Source of the DNA: Aquabacter sp.
Lineage (GTDB): Bacteria; Pseudomonadota; Alphaproteobacteria; Rhizobiales; Xanthobacteraceae
Direction of reading: 5' to 3'
DNA length: 5,732 nucleotides
Assembly (NCBI GenBank): GCA_030147645.1
Contig: JASBUY010000111.1
Span: 1-5,732, forward strand
In this document: positions 5,165 through 5,732 of the stretch, piece by piece
Position numbering within the stretch: position 1 is the stretch's first letter
How the letters are laid out: each line of letters begins with the position of its first letter
The notes under the pieces: model-generated
The model's input: only the letters and a program-made list of their open reading frames with translations
Database searches by the model: none
Told to the model about the DNA's origin: nothing
Program-made: the position numbers and the translations under genes

Positions 5165-5596
5165 ATGAACGACATTTCGATTGAAACATCGAAGGACGCT
5201 GACCTGGAGACGCGCATCCGTTGCCTATTTGGGACGGTGGAGCAATTTCTAGGTTTGACCGGGCTCTACATTGTCGCGGGATCGGAATTTACGAAGACAC
5301 TGGAAATCATTGCCCGCTGGCATGATCCGCGCCGGGCCATCCTCCACATCATGGCGGTCGTGTTCCTGGTGGGGTTGATCGCAGTGATGCAGTATTTCTT
5401 CGTCATCTCCTTCCGCCTCGCCATGCGCCGGGTGTTCTGGCGGGCGCCGCGCCGGCTGGAGCGAGTGATGGAGGCGGTCATTCTCGTCTTTGCCGGCGTG
5501 ACGCAGGTGGCGGTGGCGCTCACCTTTGTTTCCGGCTTCTACGATCTGGCGTTCCTGGGCGAAGTCTTCACGCCCTTCGACGCGCTTATGCACTGA
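5165..5596 (+). CDS. Small integral membrane protein of unknown function
   Basis: I do not recognise this 143-residue protein. It has a charged, hydrophilic N-terminus (about 1-20), a weakly hydrophobic stretch (about 27-41), and two clear membrane segments at about 62-83 and 101-124. The two are joined by a strongly basic loop (RLAMRRVFWRAPRRLERV, 84-101), which by the positive-inside rule should face the cytoplasm. There is no signal peptide with a cleavage site and no enzymatic motif. ATG 5165 is the natural start, with only a weak ribosome binding site (GGACGG, 5155-5160). The first third is clearly less GC-rich than its neighbours and uses codons such as CTA and TTT. It stands alone, after a likely terminator and before two hairpins. 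Coding is supported by the coherent membrane pattern; a function cannot be given. Confidence 0.7.
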   Translation: MNDISIETSKDADLETRIRCLFGTVEQFLGLTGLYIVAGSEFTKTLEIIARWHDPRRAILHIMAVVFLVGLIAVMQYFFVISFRLAMRRVFWRAPRRLERVMEAVILVFAGVTQVAVALTFVSGFYDLAFLGEVFTPFDALMH

Positions 5597-5609
5597 GCTT
5601 TCGGCTTAT

Positions 5610-5641
5610 CCCGCTGTGCGGGTGGCATCTTTCCTGCCACC
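5610..5641 (+). repeat. Two overlapping, partly exclusive hairpins before the last gene
   Basis: Hairpin 1 is CCCGC (5610-5614) with GCGGG (5618-5622) and loop TGT. Hairpin 2 is GGTGGCA (5621-5627) with TGCCACC (5635-5641), a perfect 7-bp stem with a 7-nt loop. They share bases 5621-5622, so both cannot form fully at once. No T-run follows either. They could end transcription of the membrane-protein gene (weakly) or control the next gene, whose ribosome binding site starts 8 nt later. Confidence 0.4.
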
Positions 5642-5664
5642 ATGGCGCGGGGAGGATGGATGCG

Positions 5665-5732
5665 GTGAAACTGTTTGAAGCGCGACGGCCCGCGTCCCTG
5701 GAGGACGTGTCCTGGCTGCGCAAGGCGCTGCG
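5665..5732 (+). CDS. Start of an unidentified gene (first 22 codons, cut by window edge)
   Basis: The frame from GTG 5665 reads KLFEARRPASLEDVSWLRKAL after the initiator and is open to the window end. GGGGAGG (5649-5655), the strongest ribosome binding site in the window, lies 9 nt before the GTG. An in-frame ATG at 5656 would leave no spacing, so GTG is preferred. Too little is visible to assign a family. It is not recognisably the start of rho or mnmE, which often lie in this neighbourhood in related genomes. Confidence 0.55.
   Translation, partial: MKLFEARRPASLEDVSWLRKAL

Noticed and set aside
4480..5217. 245-residue minus-strand frame opposite the Usp gene
   Set aside because: Gly/Ala/Arg/His-rich shadow of the Usp domain gene, without recognisable family features.

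Overview
The window is GC-rich chromosomal DNA from an alphaproteobacterium, most likely of the order Hyphomicrobiales (Rhizobiales). This placement rests on gene order, on the protein families present and on CtrA- and CcrM-type sites in the central intergenic region. A genus cannot be named from the sequence alone.

Left half (1-2638, minus strand): a tightly packed operon reads leftward: pyruvate,phosphate dikinase (or PEP synthase) regulatory protein, then maf (YceF-like nucleotide pyrophosphatase), aroE (shikimate dehydrogenase), then coaE (dephospho-CoA kinase), which is cut by the window edge. The first three genes overlap by 4 bp at each junction (TGA/ATG and TGA/GTG), and coaE starts 3 nt after aroE ends, so translational coupling is likely.

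Centre (2639-2992): 354 bp without a credible gene, between divergent genes. Its neighbours (DUF299-family regulatory protein on one side, hemE on the other) are the same pair that flanks the Caulobacter crescentus chromosome origin. It holds DnaA-box-like elements, two perfect TTAA-N7-TTAA CtrA boxes in opposite orientation, a 14-bp perfect palindrome touching one of them, a small hairpin, two GANTC methylation sites and an AT-rich tract ending at the hemE start. I interpret it as the chromosomal replication origin (oriC), probably under CtrA control. This is the most important element in the window.

Right half (2993-5732, plus strand): hemE (uroporphyrinogen decarboxylase) and hemJ (protoporphyrinogen oxidase) are two heme-synthesis steps, followed by a universal stress protein domain gene 14 nt downstream and a likely terminator. 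Then come an unrecognised small membrane protein with a less GC-rich 5' end, a pair of overlapping hairpins, and the first 22 codons of an unidentified gene. Many relatives carry rho and mnmE just after hemE/hemJ. Here other genes occupy that place.

The genes are core housekeeping functions and I see no mobile element, CRISPR array, tRNA or rRNA. I found no clearly new biological system. The interest lies in the architecture of the origin and in a few unexplained hairpins and palindromes.
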